A stretch of 22,389 nt of DNA from Fragilaria crotonensis (GCA_022925895.1 JAKSYS010000816.1:1-22389), one strand, 5' to 3'; shown: positions 1 through 9,440, numbered from the stretch's first letter. Numbers and translations: made by a program. Notes: generated by a model not told the origin, from the letters alone.

Positions 1-542
1 GTCCGAGGCATTCATTTTGAATCGTACCGGTTCAGTAGACATTGGAGCATCCCCAGACAAATTCACACGAGACCGAAGTGAGACTCCAATTCTTTCGATG
101 AGCTGGCGAAAACTGACAATATGTTTCGTAAACTCAGGCGCATAGTACACATCTGTGAAGAAACCAACTTGCCGTCATTGTCCAACAGTGTCACCGTACC
201 TTGTCCAAATGTCTCAATCATGTCACCGTTTCCGATTTCGATCTTGCGGTTTGATGGACGCATATCAGTCATATGACTGTTGTCGTAGGTAACGCCCGAA
301 GTGGCACCCGAATCCAGTAACCATTCCTCGATACCACCATTCGTACAGGAAGCATCCGCAGTTCCGACAAAATCCCTTGTCACGGAGTAGCCGGCATAAT
401 GATCGATAGGGTGGTTAATGACCGTAATGGTCGTAGCTCCGACAAATTTCGTACCAGAGTCCTCCGCGACAATGGTAGGAATTTCAAAATGGGGATCGTG
501 CCGTCGGACCTGACTCCAATGACTCCACATATTTCTCCAAAA
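1..542 (-). pseudogene. copia aspartic protease and start of Pol, partial
   Basis: This segment lies downstream of the Gag knuckles and in the same frame, separated only by TGA at 543-545. It carries WLLDSGATSG, with the catalytic Asp at about 312-314, the hallmark of a retrotransposon pepsin-like protease that cuts Gag-Pol. The following residues (IEIGNGDMIETFGQGTVTL) fit the flap region of copia proteases. Near position 150 the frame shifts by one base; the other frame continues with DVYYAPEFTKHIVSF to the window edge, a typical link from protease to integrase. The rest of Pol lies outside. The frameshift and stop make it non-functional as read, unless they are sequence errors. Confidence 0.75.
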
Positions 543-545
543 TCA

Positions 546-1653
546 AAAACCAGAATCGTCCCAATCGTTGGTCCTGTCGCCGTTCCTCGCCTCCTGACCG
601 CCATTGTCGTCGCCGATCTCCGTAACGAAGCGAGCGACGCCCACAAACATAGCCATATCAGCTGTAGCTTCTTCACCCTTGACTTTATCCTTCTTGGGTT
701 TAGGACACTTGTTAGAATAGTGCCCTTTTTCGCCGCAATTGTAGCACGTGACGTGAGACTTGTCAGCGGTGCCTTTGCCCTTTCCGGATGCGCCATTCCC
801 TTCGGTTGCCTTCGAGGTGCAATCAGCCGCTTTGTGGCCAATCTTGCCACAATTCCTGCAGGTTCCTTTGAACTTCTTGAATGGATGTTTGTTCGCATTC
901 GCCAACAAAGCAGACTCCGAAGTGGACTTGCCCTTCACCTTCACCAAAGACTTATACTGGAGAACAATCTCCTTTCTGAGCTTGTAAGCGTCTCTGCAAG
1001 TTCGCCGCGAAACTTCACCACCACCGGATCGTATCCCGAAGACATCGCGTTCATGATGTGGGCTTTCATTTGTAGTTCGTCCTTCTCATACTTCGTGTTG
1101 ATCCTGCCAATGCGCATGTTTAGATGATCCAAGTCGTTAAACCACAACTCGGGTCACGCTTGACTTCCACCAACTTGCATGCGCTGAAAGCCTCCGCGAG
1201 ATCTGGATAGTTCTCTTCCGCGTCCGTAGAGCAATACTTCTCCTGCAAGATCGTCCAAGCCATGAAAGGATCGCCGGCGCTGCGCTCAATCAAAGCGTAG
1301 GCTTTATCCGAGCAGCTAGCAACAAGGTAAGTCCAAGCGGCCGCACGTGCGCTGTACTTCCTGTTCTCCGCAGTCGTAGGCGTACGAGTCGTCGAAGCAG
1401 CACGAAGAGGTGCTCCGGTCGCATCCACGTCACCGCCAGTCAACAGCGCGCCCAGCACGACGACTTCGCCGTTCTCGAACTCTTCAGCAGTCAACCCAGT
1501 GGCCGTAGGTGCCTTGGTGAGAGCGAGGAGGAAGCCCTTCGAACCGGCGAGAGCGATCGTCTTCCCTTCCCAGGACCTGAACTTTGTCTCATCGCCGTCG
1601 AAGGCGAATGCCCTGATCGTAGACCCGAACGTAGCTTCCTTCTGCTCTTCCAT
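546..1653 (-). pseudogene. copia Gag with two CCHC zinc knuckles, frameshifted
   Basis: This is the nucleocapsid precursor that packages element RNA into virus-like particles. Translation starts at ATG 1653 (MEEQKEATFG). The N-terminal part has the FDGDETKFRSWE...AWTILQEKY pattern of copia-type Gag (UBN2/Retrotran_gag families). It continues in a second frame from about 1150 (WFNDLDHLNMRIG), then in a third frame from about 1000 with two zinc knuckles, CRNCGKIGHKAADC at about 819-860 and CYNCGEKGHYSNKC at about 704-746, separated by a Gly/Lys-rich linker. Two single-base frameshifts are therefore needed to read it whole. At the first, one base seems lost near 1150. It ends at an in-frame TGA (543-545), after which the same frame runs on into the protease. 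Confidence 0.8.
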
Positions 1654-1708
1654 CGTTACAATCTAACTGATCGTTTTAAAACGTGTTAAACAATTCAACA
1701 ATACCGTA

Positions 1709-1720
1709 GACTCTTAATCC
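1709..1720 (-). promoter_or_regulatory. Primer-binding site, tRNA-Lys(CUU) anticodon-arm type
   Basis: The plus-strand sequence GACTCTTAATCC, between the Gag start and the putative LTR, equals the conserved anticodon arm of tRNA-Lys(CUU) (loop CUCUUAA with flanking stem bases). On the element strand it is the complement, as expected for a site where a tRNA fragment primes minus-strand synthesis. The second copia element in this window has an almost identical sequence directly abutting its LTR, which supports the call. The tRNA comparison rests on general knowledge of tRNA-Lys, not on a sequence of this organism. Confidence 0.55.
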
Positions 1721-2128
1721 AGTAGTTCTCCTAGACACTACTAAATACCGTTTTCGAATATTGTGAGATCTAGAATTACATTTTCTAGATCGATTCCAAT
1801 CTTGTTCCTGACTCCAAAAGCTCCCAAGATTGAACACACATCCCATCCAACAAAACAACACAAACACAAGATTGCTTTCTAAGTCCGAGTTGGAACAAGA
1901 CCAACTCCAAGACCGAAAGCAAACCAAGTTCATCAACCCAGTCTCCAAATCCCAGAGACATATGCCTAATAAGGCTTTCATACAGTTCCAGCCTTCAAGG
2001 CATATCTCCTTATGTCAGGTCTTGGTCTTGTACTTCTTTGAACCTTTGCCCACAATCGTCCAACCAAGATCCTCCTCTTGATAGACATTGCTGGACGTCG
2101 ATCCGCACGAACAATTAGTTTTACTACA
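1721..2128 (-). repeat. Candidate 5' LTR of the left copia element
   Basis: The LTR should start directly beside the primer-binding site at 1720/1721. The inner end on the element strand reads ACTACT. A mirrored TGTAGT begins at 2128, giving about 408 bp with TG at the outer end. An alternative mirrored end lies near 2351-2357 (ACTACTG on plus). The partner LTR is off the window, so no comparison is possible. No gene was seen in this stretch. Confidence 0.3.
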
Positions 2129-2195
2129 GTCGTACTTTGGTACAGTCGTACTGTCGAGCTCGATATCGTTGTCGCGTCGTACGGTCGTACCGTCG
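2126..2195. repeat. GTCGTAC motif cluster
   Basis: Near-identical short words occur here: TACAGTCGTACT at 2126-2137 and 2141-2152, then a palindromic GTCGTACGGTCGTACCGTCG at 2176-2195. They could be upstream promoter motifs of the left copia LTR if that LTR is longer than the 408-bp candidate. Nothing else recognisable was seen between 2196 and 2425. Confidence 0.5.
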
Positions 2196-2422
2196 ATTCC
2201 ACCAACAGTACCAACGGTAGCACAGTATGATCTGACATGTATACTCGCACCACGAAAGTACCTAGACATGGGGAATGGGGAGCCCTTGTATGTCCCCTAA
2301 TCGAGCCGGCCATCACTTGCAGTCGTGTACAGGAGTACTGAGTTCTACTTACTACTGGTACACTGTACGGTATTTCTGTCCACAGGAAGAGCAGTCTGAG
2401 ATATGTAGGTAAAGTTGATGTG

Positions 2423-2425
2423 TAA
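2423..2425. repeat. Target site duplication (TAA), left
   Basis: TAA directly before the left inverted repeat, matched by TAA at 3130-3132 after the right one. Confidence 0.7.
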
Positions 2426-3129
2426 GGGCCACCGTTACGTAATTACATTTCACGAAAACGAGAAGTTTTGACTTCTCGTTCATGTAAAATGCTCGTCCCC
2501 ACCGTTACGTAAAAAGCAGTCCACAAATACGAAAACATCAAGTCGACTGAGTCAAGATAGGAATCTTGATGTGAAACACATGTATGTTCCAATCCGTTCC
2601 ATCCTAGTCGTACTGTGTACTGGGTACGTCTACAGATACGGTAAAGTTGTACGAATTGGAACCCAAAATTATAAGATCGTCGCTCATCGGAATGCGACAA
2701 TGACGACCATTTTGACAATGTTCCTCATGTAGAACTCCACAAACCACCGCACTAGCATCGATCGTCGTTTCTACGGCGCATGCAATGGTAGAAACGACGT
2801 CTTCATCTGATCATTATCTGGCGAGAAAACCACGTTCATGTTTGATGCCAGCAGTGACAGACAGTAGCATCTGTCAACAGGGCGAGTTAAACGCACGTAG
2901 CAATAGACCTAACAGAAGGAATCCAGAATCTTGAGATATTTCGAGGAAAGGCTGTGTTTTCGCGGATCAACGAAAACCTCAGTAGATTTTCGTTTACGAT
3001 GGATATGAGGCGCATCTGAGTGATTTCTGAAAGTTTTGGGGACCCGTTTTCGTACGTAACGGTGGTAAATGGACCTCGAAAACGAAAAAGTTTTCGTTGT
3101 CGTGCAATGTAATTACGTAACGGTGGGCC
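2426..3129. mobile_element. PIF/Harbinger-like non-autonomous foldback element (MITE-like)
   Basis: The two ends are long imperfect inverted repeats. The left end, from 2426, reads GGGCCACCGTTACGTAATT; the right end, read inward on the minus strand from 3129, is GGCCCACCGTTACGTAATT. Similarity continues for about 85 bp inward. The element is flanked by a 3-bp direct repeat TAA at 2423-2425 and 3130-3132. A TAA/TTA duplication with GGGCC/GGCCC termini is characteristic of PIF/Harbinger transposons. No transposase reading frame is present, so it would be moved in trans. Each arm holds ACCGTTACGTA at both its outer and inner end and a small hairpin between them, an elaborate foldback layout. At 704 bp it is long for a MITE. 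Confidence 0.8.
2763..2799. repeat. Perfect 12-bp hairpin inside the Harbinger-like element
   Basis: CGTCGTTTCTAC at 2763-2774 is followed after 13 bases by its exact reverse complement GTAGAAACGACG at 2788-2799. It sits in the interior of the element, outside the terminal repeats. Function unknown. Confidence 0.8.
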
Positions 3130-3132
3130 TAA
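3130..3132. repeat. Target site duplication (TAA), right
   Basis: TAA directly after the right inverted repeat, the partner of 2423-2425. Confidence 0.7.
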
Positions 3133-3474
3133 CTTGCAATATATAATTTATGGAGTCGATTTAGCGGACATACGCTAGAGCAGACGGCCTCCCTATCAAA
3201 TGCGAAAGATTCCCGATCGCTTGTACAGTGCTAGCAGGTATGCATACTGCATACTGGTACTGTAGTCTGAGGAAACGCATAGTCTTTTCCTCTCGAAAGT
3301 GTCTACGAGTTTACGAGACACGCTGGGCCCCCCTGCTGGAAGGTCCGGCCCATGCACGTTCCAGCCGTACCGTTAGGGGCAGTTGAGTTTGCGCGCCAGC
3401 CTTGCTCCGATTTGCATGATGCGAGAATTTTAGCAATCGTAATGATCCATCCGAGCCGGCAAGGTTGCTGCATC
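3133..3474. other. Intergenic stretch, no gene recognised
   Basis: Between the Harbinger-like element and the GTAAGCAAATTT cluster no reading frame with recognisable protein character was found. A GC-rich segment (about 3320-3410) precedes the repeat cluster. Confidence 0.5.
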
Positions 3475-3788
3475 GTAAGCAAATTTTTCTTGACAGTAAG
3501 CAAAATCAGTAAGCAAATTATGCCGGTAAGCAAATTTTGTAAGCAAATTTTTTCGGTAAGCAAATTTGATTTTCGTAAGCAAATTCTTCTTTGCTGTAAG
3601 TAAATTTTATTTAGGTGTTTGAAAATTGGTATGATTTACGTAGAAAAAGACAGTCCCCGTAAGCAAATTTAATCTCCCAGTAAGCAAATTTTGTAAGCAA
3701 ATTTCTGCTTACAATAGATTTGCTATGGTAAGCAACTCCGTCAGCAATTTCATTCCGTAAGCAATTTTTTTTCGCTGTAAGCAAATTT
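3475..3788. repeat. Interspersed array of GTAAGCAAATTT, about 14 copies
   Basis: The 12-bp word GTAAGCAAATTT or close variants starts at 3475, 3496, 3509, 3526, 3539, 3556, 3575, 3596, 3659, 3680, 3693, 3728, 3757 and 3777, all in one orientation; a reverse-complement half copy (GCTTAC) lies near 3707. Start-to-start spacings repeat certain values (21, 13, 17, 13, 17, 19, 21; 63; 21, 13), so the spacers are irregular in sequence and length. No spacer is shared and no cas-like gene is present, so it is not CRISPR. Arrays like this can be transposase-binding subterminal repeats of a DNA transposon, or a cluster of sites for a DNA-binding protein. No terminal repeats of such a transposon were found. 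Confidence 0.85.
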
Positions 3789-4155
3789 TCTTACAGACGT
3801 CAGCCGTGTCACCACCACGCCGGCACATCCAATTTTGCGCCAGCCAGACATAGATCGGAACTTGTTTCCCTCCCGGCGGGCGCGCATACTTCCTTTATTC
3901 AGGACTTCGCCCGTATTGCCGGACCTTCCTGGGAATTCTGCTCCCGATTGTTTGTCAACGCCGCAAGAGATGAACGACGAACGAATACATCGCTTTCCCA
4001 CAATCAGCTTACACTGCCATCAACAGTTATCGACGGAAACGGTCTGACAGCGCATCACTCAAGACTCAAGACGTTCATGTTTGTAACCCCATTTCACAAT
4101 GACTTTTTTCACTCCTGGGCCTCATTTCCATTTTCTTGACTACAAATACAATTAA
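3789..4155. other. Intergenic stretch, no gene recognised
   Basis: Short open frames exist on both strands but none shows a motif or sustained coding character. The word GCGCCAGCC occurs on both sides of the repeat array (about 3395 and 3838), a weak hint that the array sits inside a larger repeated unit. Confidence 0.45.
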
Positions 4156-4291
4156 ATGGAACCAAAAATGGTGTCGGAAGCATGGCAACATCTCTCTGCT
4201 GATGAGGAGCGAGACATTTGGGTCAGGAAAGCTCGCAATGACAAGGAACAATATTGAATTGGAAAGGAGTCTTTACGTTGGACCATGGTAA
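4156..4291 (+). pseudogene. HMG-box remnant
   Basis: From ATG 4156 the frame reads KMVSEAWQHLSADEERDIW, then KARNDKEQY before a TGA at 4255. Shifting one base gives ELERSLYVGPW up to TAA 4289. This order (W..L...E...W...A..DK..Y...k..Y.GPW) is the second half of an HMG box, a DNA-bending domain of chromatin proteins; the first half is absent upstream, where an in-frame TAA immediately precedes the ATG. Further on, scattered frames (for example LLLKRDQNAKR at about 4320-4350 and KRSALRSELETTSE at about 4400-4450) could be traces of a second box, but this is weak. It is read as a decayed gene fragment. Confidence 0.5.
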
Positions 4292-4629
4292 TTCTCATCA
4301 CAGGGAAGTCCACCCATTGTTGCTGAAACGAGATCAAAATGCAAAACGAATAAAAGCAATACGATAATCGCGCCCACACTTTGCTGCCGAGACGATATTG
4401 CGAGGAAGCGTTCTGCATTACGAAGTGAACTCGAGACCACATCGGAAACATCGCCTTCGCCAAGAACAAGGATTTTGATTTGTATCAGCTGGGGCAGGAT
4501 TGAACCTGTCACTACATGACACTTGGGGCATCCTCGAGTGACAGAACCCGCGATGAACAAGGTGACGACCGCCAAATCAAACTGGCACTACGAGAGGTCT
4601 TTGAAACATGTCATGCCATCATGAAATGC

Positions 4630-5016
4630 TGGCGTGCCGTGTTTGCATTCTTAGTGGTTTGCCTCGCCAGCAAGCCATCCACTTGATGGAGATTCAACTT
4701 TCATAGGGAGCGACTTACCGTGGGGCAGTTCGTTGCACAAGTGGGCTACGAAAGGTGCATTCTTCCTATTTTCCAAGATTCGTTCCATGATTTGTTCTTG
4801 TAGTAGAGCTTAAGAGTCTACTGGATTACTCGATGGAGAGAATTCAGTCACACAATCTCTGAAGTTAAAGTTTGACTCTTGGGCGATGATAAGGAACGAA
4901 CGCATCATGGAACAGTCGCCGTAATAGATATATAGTTACATCGAATTTTTGATATTCGAAGGCACAATAGCTTGATGTGGGTGTATCATACCCGTAGTTC
5001 ATATGACTGCGGATGA
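4630..5016. other. Stretch without a supported gene
   Basis: Only short frames interrupted by stops were found, for example about 45 residues ending near 4810. They may be remains of the gene to which the HMG-box fragment or the next coding region belonged, but no motif supports it. Confidence 0.4.
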
Positions 5017-6256
5017 CTCAAAATTTGGAACGCTATCATAAGACTCCCAGCACCTCTTTCGGCGACACCATTTCTCGTTGATGCGTTGGAATATCGTATC
5101 TGTGAACATCTACGACTATCCATAAACTCATCGCCCAACACAGAATTGCAAGAAGGCTTGATATGAAACCAGCAGTGCTTCCGACAATTGATGAAAATGA
5201 GGATTTGGTCAATGCCAGTACTCTCAGCACCAGCAGGTGGCACGGTCTGAATGCGTCGGCATCCAAAGTCCTTTTAAAAGCTTCCAGCAAGCGTAAAAGA
5301 AGAAGAAAGAAAGCCAAGGTACAGGTAAATTTCTAAATTTCCGAATTGACTCATCATTCAGCTATCATGTGTGATGCGTGATTCAATGAGGGTTTCAATC
5401 GGCATAACATACGTGACGAAAGCCCAACTCCACGTTCGGCTGTACTGTCAAATCAATGATTCGTCACGTTCGACTCACAATTTAGAGCAATCCTTTCAAT
5501 CACAACAACATTACCGACAATCTTGTCAAACGAAGCGCAGGCGCAGCGAGAGAGAGCTCAACCTGCATTTAGAGGTGCAGTCAACTGTGAGTTCAGAACA
5601 GTTTCATTTCATATATGTCTCTCATCCACAGCCACCGCACGACGACATGACAAAACGTGACGACCACAATGATGCCGACTTCACGCCAACTGATGTCGTG
5701 TACTTACCATTGTGCTTTGTTCGTACAAATTGATTTCACAGACACGACGGAACAAATCGAAGAAATACTCTCCGCACTATGGAAGGCAATCGGTTCTCCC
5801 AGCAAGCCATTTCTCAAACATCTGGCATCTTTTGTGGCGGATGTTGCCTCGGCCAATACGGTTGAAACCCGGGATCAAGAATTGGAAATTATATCACGTT
5901 ATCTTCGACATCCTGAAACTTTTGAGCAGTCCTCAGATGCGGTTCGCTTCATTTCAATGCTTCACGAGGGCTCTATTTCCACTATTAATGAGGTGAAGGC
6001 ACTGCTAGATTCTGCTCTATCGGTCCAAGTACTCGCAGTAGTGGCTGAAGACGATGTAAATGTACCTGCACAGGTACAAGACAGTGGAGATATGCCAACC
6101 AGTATTCCTATGCAAATTGACAACCTCGGACAAGACAGTGACTCCGACCCAAAGTCAATCTCTCATAGTCCCAGTGATGCTTCTTCTGACAAGTCGCTTT
6201 TTGATGGCATTGATCCTTCAGTTGAAGCGATGACAGGCGTTGGGCCTGTGCTTTGA
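5017..6256 (+). CDS. Unknown protein gene, probably spliced, damaged
   Basis: Coding character appears in several frames. Piece 1 (5017-5163) contains LPAPLSATPFLVDALEYRI. A one-base shift leads to piece 2 (about 5107-5324), ending in a Lys/Arg-rich tract (SSKRKRRRKKAK) that could be a nuclear localisation signal. Candidate introns are 5325-5361 (GTAAAT...TTCAG) and 5587-5631 (GTGAGT...CACAG), both keeping the frame, and 5657-5741 (GTGACG...CACAG, 85 bp), which moves into the last frame. The last exon (5742-6256) is the best part: an alpha-helical stretch TTEQIEEILSALWKAIG and onward, then an acidic Ser/Asp-rich tail ending at TGA 6254. No family is recognised. The first two introns are unusually short, so the splice model is tentative; with the frameshift near 5163 it may be a pseudogene. 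The copia element begins about 130 bp past its stop. Confidence 0.4.
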
Positions 6257-6380
6257 TCCAACTACAGTATATCCCAACGTCAAGAGCCATGATACAGTGT
6301 CACACAATATATCAAGCCATTTCTTTGAAGATTTGATTTTTCTGTCGCCGCATCGTCACTGCGTCATACTCCAGGAATAT

Positions 6381-6385
6381 ATATC
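6381..6385. repeat. Target site duplication ATATC, left
   Basis: Five bases directly outside the left LTR, identical to 12445-12449. Confidence 0.85.
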
Positions 6386-6494
6386 TGTCATGCACAAGTA
6401 GAAGTGACTAGGTGGTTCAGTTTAGTCTACCTACGCTGGAACTGTGAGGTCCCCGCGCATGTCGGATGGCAGGACAGACGAGTCTATCCTGACC
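6386..6494 (-). repeat. 3' LTR of the copia element
   Basis: 109 bp, matching 12336-12444 at 106 positions. The last plus-strand base (C6494) is an A in the other LTR; here it belongs to the adjacent polypurine tract. The internal difference is G6482. No obvious TATA box was identified in this very short repeat. Confidence 0.95.
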
Positions 6495-6502
6495 TCCTCT
6501 TC
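6494..6502 (-). promoter_or_regulatory. Polypurine tract
   Basis: The element strand reads GAAGAGGAG directly before the 3' LTR. Such a purine run resists RNase H and primes plus-strand DNA synthesis; its place beside U3 is exactly as expected. Confidence 0.75.
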
Positions 6503-6563
6503 GACTGGAACTAGCCAGTAGCATGCCCGGAGACCAAACCTCCTCTCAAGCCCAGACTCCGTC

Positions 6564-8225
6564 TTAAGCCATCATTTCCGTAACCAAATCTGTAAAGATA
6601 GTAGTACCCAGAGCCTTAGTACAAACATCCGCGAAGTTTTCTGCGGACCTGCACCAATGCGCGTTCACAATCTTAGCTGTTATAGCTTCACGCACGTAAT
6701 GATAAGAAATAGCTATGTGCTTTTTCTTCAATTCGCCTTCTGGAATTTCGGCGCTCTGGATGACGCCGAAGTTATCCCCAAACAAATCAGTGGGTTTCGT
6801 AACTGGTATTCCAAGGCAGCGCAGCATATAACGAATCGAAATGGCCTCCTCAACACCTGAACGCATGGAAATAAACTCCGCACAGTACGTGCTTGTCGCA
6901 ATGCACCCTTGTCGTTTGCTGTGCCAAAGTATGGGAGTACTGCCGACAAATACGATCAATCCCGTGATAGAGCGACGAGTAACGTGGTCGTGAGCATGGT
7001 CGGCATCAAAGAACACCGCCGTTTCCAACTCGCGACCGTACGGCTTCGGAAAATCCGATGCAATGTCTTCGTGCGCATCAGGGTAGTCTTCAAGGAAATC
7101 CGGATGGAACGAATCCTTTCTCAACTCTTCATCTATCAACAAAGGGCGAGAATCAATGACGATACGACGGTTGGGATTCTTTTTGAGGTATCCAAAGAGG
7201 AACAACGCCAACTCCAAGTGATGTTCACGAGGTGCTGCCGCAAACCTGCTGAGCGAAGACACTGCAAACGCAATGTCGAGTCGCCCAATAGTGCACGCCC
7301 ACTGAGCCATGCCGACGAGCATTTGATACTTACGGATTCCCACGTCCGATAACAAAGGGCTCTCGTCCAGTTCAGGGTGGCAGCTCTCCGGTAAAGGAGT
7401 GCGATGGGGATAAAGCGTGCCGTCGAGACACAATTCAGGATCGGCTTCGATACGTCGCACGCATTCTTTCAAATACGTCGCACAGCTAATCACCCACGCA
7501 TTCTCGTCAACCGAAAAGTGATAATCGTTACCCAAGTAATAGGCTGGGGGGCCAATGGACTTGAGTAAAAACGCCGCAGATATTAACGACTTCCAACGTT
7601 CGGGGTCACGTGCGACAATCTTGAAATCATCTACGTGTGTGCAGATATAATCGTATCCGTCCTTCGCCTCTCGCTCGCGCATCCATACGTCGCGGTCGTA
7701 GCGAGTGGCGGAGAATCCCAAGGATCGCAAGAAATCAGCAAAGTGAGCTCGAAACGCACGACTCGATGATCGGAGGCCATACAAGGCCTTCTTGAAAATC
7801 ATTATAGAACCTTCGCGGTCTTCAAATTCCGGTCCTGCCCTAGAGTATATTTTCTCTCTAGACAATCCGCAGTAATGAATGCGTTGCCGATGTCGCCGCA
7901 AAGGATAGGTAGACTATCCCGGTGAGCAATTAAATCGAGCAACCGAACACTTATACCTTTTACAACGGTGGAGCGGGAATTGATACCCTTCGGATCAACC
8001 AAATGGCCACCAGCAACGAGCCGAGCTTTGCGCCGGCCATCTTGCTTGACTTCGAAAATCATAGTCAATTTGGTCCATTGATACTCCGAGCTGGGCTTGT
8101 AATCCGGAGCATGAAATGAGAAACAGTCGAGAGCCAAAAGAGATTCCACCTCTTTTCGGATAGCATCCGCCCAAAACGTGTTTCCGGCTTCGGCATCGAG
8201 TTCCAGAGCGTGTTGCACGTTCCTC
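6564..8225 (-). pseudogene. copia reverse transcriptase and RNase H
   Basis: The RT begins with HALELDAEAGNTFWADAIRK and continues to the first catalytic Asp in CGDIGNAF (about 7895). A one-base shift near 7860 leads to the 7901-6564 frame with ALYGLRSSSRAF and the catalytic THVDDF box (Asp pair at about 7626-7631; Tyr of YVDD is His here). RNase H follows with VFFDADHA, the SKRQGCIATSTYCAEF block and a terminal GDNFGVIQSA...KHIAISYHYVREAI, ending LVTEMMA at TAA 6564. This copies element RNA to DNA. It is nearly whole, with only one internal frameshift, the best-preserved part of Pol. Confidence 0.9.
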
Positions 8226-9440
8226 GGGAATCGGCACGCCGTACTTCACCTCCAATGGTCTGCTGATCCGTCCCGGCTTCTTCCGCTTCCTCACGCCACC
8301 GGTTGTCGGAACCGCACGGATAATCCGCCGAATCAGGCGGGTACCGTTAGGTAGATGGGAGGCAACTCGTATTGTCGTCGGGGAACCGGTGTCGTCACCA
8401 TGATAAGACCCACCCGCATCACGCATGATACGTCGAACAATCTTAGAAAAGTTACGATTAAACTGGCGAGCCCATCGCGTATAGCGACCGCCAGTGTATC
8501 GTCCACTGTCATTCCCGAGTTTGTGCTCAAGCACATAGCATGCCGTCTCACTAAGAAAATCACGTTTCACCGTAGAGAACGGCAATATAGATATTTCGTC
8601 GGTCTTCCAGCGGATCCGGAACATCAACAACCCATTTTGCCACTCGTGACCATCAATCCGATCAAATAACTCGTCAGGGTCAGAATCCGCAGCGATTCTT
8701 TCGAATTGATGAGCGATATCGTCGAAGACTGGAGGGTCCAAGTCTTCGTCCTGTGTGATCTGGCGGACATCGCCTCCGTGCCCTGGATCATCAGCGTGAT
8801 CATCGAACGAACCGTCGTTCGTAGGATCTGCTCGGACATTAGCAGTAGGTATAACCGGAGTACTCGCAGGATTGCGAGACTGCACAACAGGAGTCGAATC
8901 GGTTTGAGAGGTCACAATAGGATCAAGTGGTGGAGTATGGCCCGAAGCTGTTGGAAAAACCATCTGCTCCTCTGAATTGGAAGGCGGTTGCTGGGTAACC
9001 GGCGAACTTTGCGATTCAGAGAAGAACGCTTCCGGTGCGAGAATCGAATGACGTGGGCGCTTAGTCGGCGGCCCATAAACCTCCAGTATGCCATCTTCGA
9101 ACTCGTCCGGAAGTTGAGTACGATCACTCCTCGACGATGGGGAAAGTAGAGCGCGCAATTCTGCCACCGTACCGCCCACAACGTCGTCAGCCTTTTCCGA
9201 ACCCGGGTCGCCGTCATCGATCGAACTCGGGTCGGCGAGAAGTGTACGTTCATCGTTGCAATAAAACGATAGCGTCGTCGAGGGCGATGCGGGGACAATC
9301 TCCGACGTATCATCACGCGGGTATCGTCTGCGTATCACCGATCGAGCTAACACCTGTGGAGAAGTCTCCGTTTCGTCATCGGGTTGAGTTAAGATTAAGA
9401 AACAAAACGCGTCTCCGATATTCTGAGCAATACCCAGAAA
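8225..9440 (-). pseudogene. copia integrase C-terminus with chromodomain-like segment
   Basis: One clean frame of about 400 residues runs from KGRFLGIAQNIGDAF (about 9440) to SRPLEVKYGVPIPEE (about 8240). It includes a long Ser/Thr/Pro/Asp-rich, probably disordered region with a basic patch GPPTKRPRHS (about 9050-9075). Near 8520-8680 lies FDRIDGHEW followed by LMFRIRWKTDE and ETACYVLEHKL, resembling a chromodomain fold (three strands with RWK and a closing helix). In other retrotransposons such a domain at the integrase C-terminus directs insertion to chromatin marks. The resemblance is seen by eye only. A one-base frameshift near 8225 leads into RT. Confidence 0.7.

Larger units (their letters stand above)
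1..2128 (-). mobile_element. Ty1/copia LTR retrotransposon, 5' part, cut by window edge
   Basis: A minus-strand copia element enters from the left edge. Reading leftward it shows an untranslated leader with a primer-binding site at 1709-1720, a Gag starting at 1653, two CCHC zinc knuckles and an aspartic protease with a DSGA motif; integrase, RT and the 3' LTR must lie outside the window. The order Gag-CCHC-protease on one strand is typical of Ty1/copia. The 5' LTR starts at about 1721, next to the primer site, but its far end cannot be fixed without the partner LTR. The boundary 2128 is one candidate (TGTAGT on the minus strand, mirrored by ACTACT at the inner end); another is near 2357. Identity as copia is well supported, the right boundary is not. 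Confidence 0.75.

Noticed and set aside
399-1127. 242-codon open frame on the plus strand
   Set aside because: It is the antisense of the copia Gag/protease region; its sequence has no domain character.
1709-1720. Part of a tRNA-Lys gene
   Set aside because: Only the anticodon arm matches; no acceptor, D or T arm sequence lies around it. Its place next to the LTR fits a primer-binding site.
2443-2718. 91-codon frame within the Harbinger-like element as a transposase
   Set aside because: No DDE or DNA-binding motif, and it starts inside the terminal inverted repeat.
3475-3788. CRISPR-like array
   Set aside because: Repeats are only 12 bp, spacers vary from 1 to about 50 bp, and the context is eukaryotic with no cas genes.
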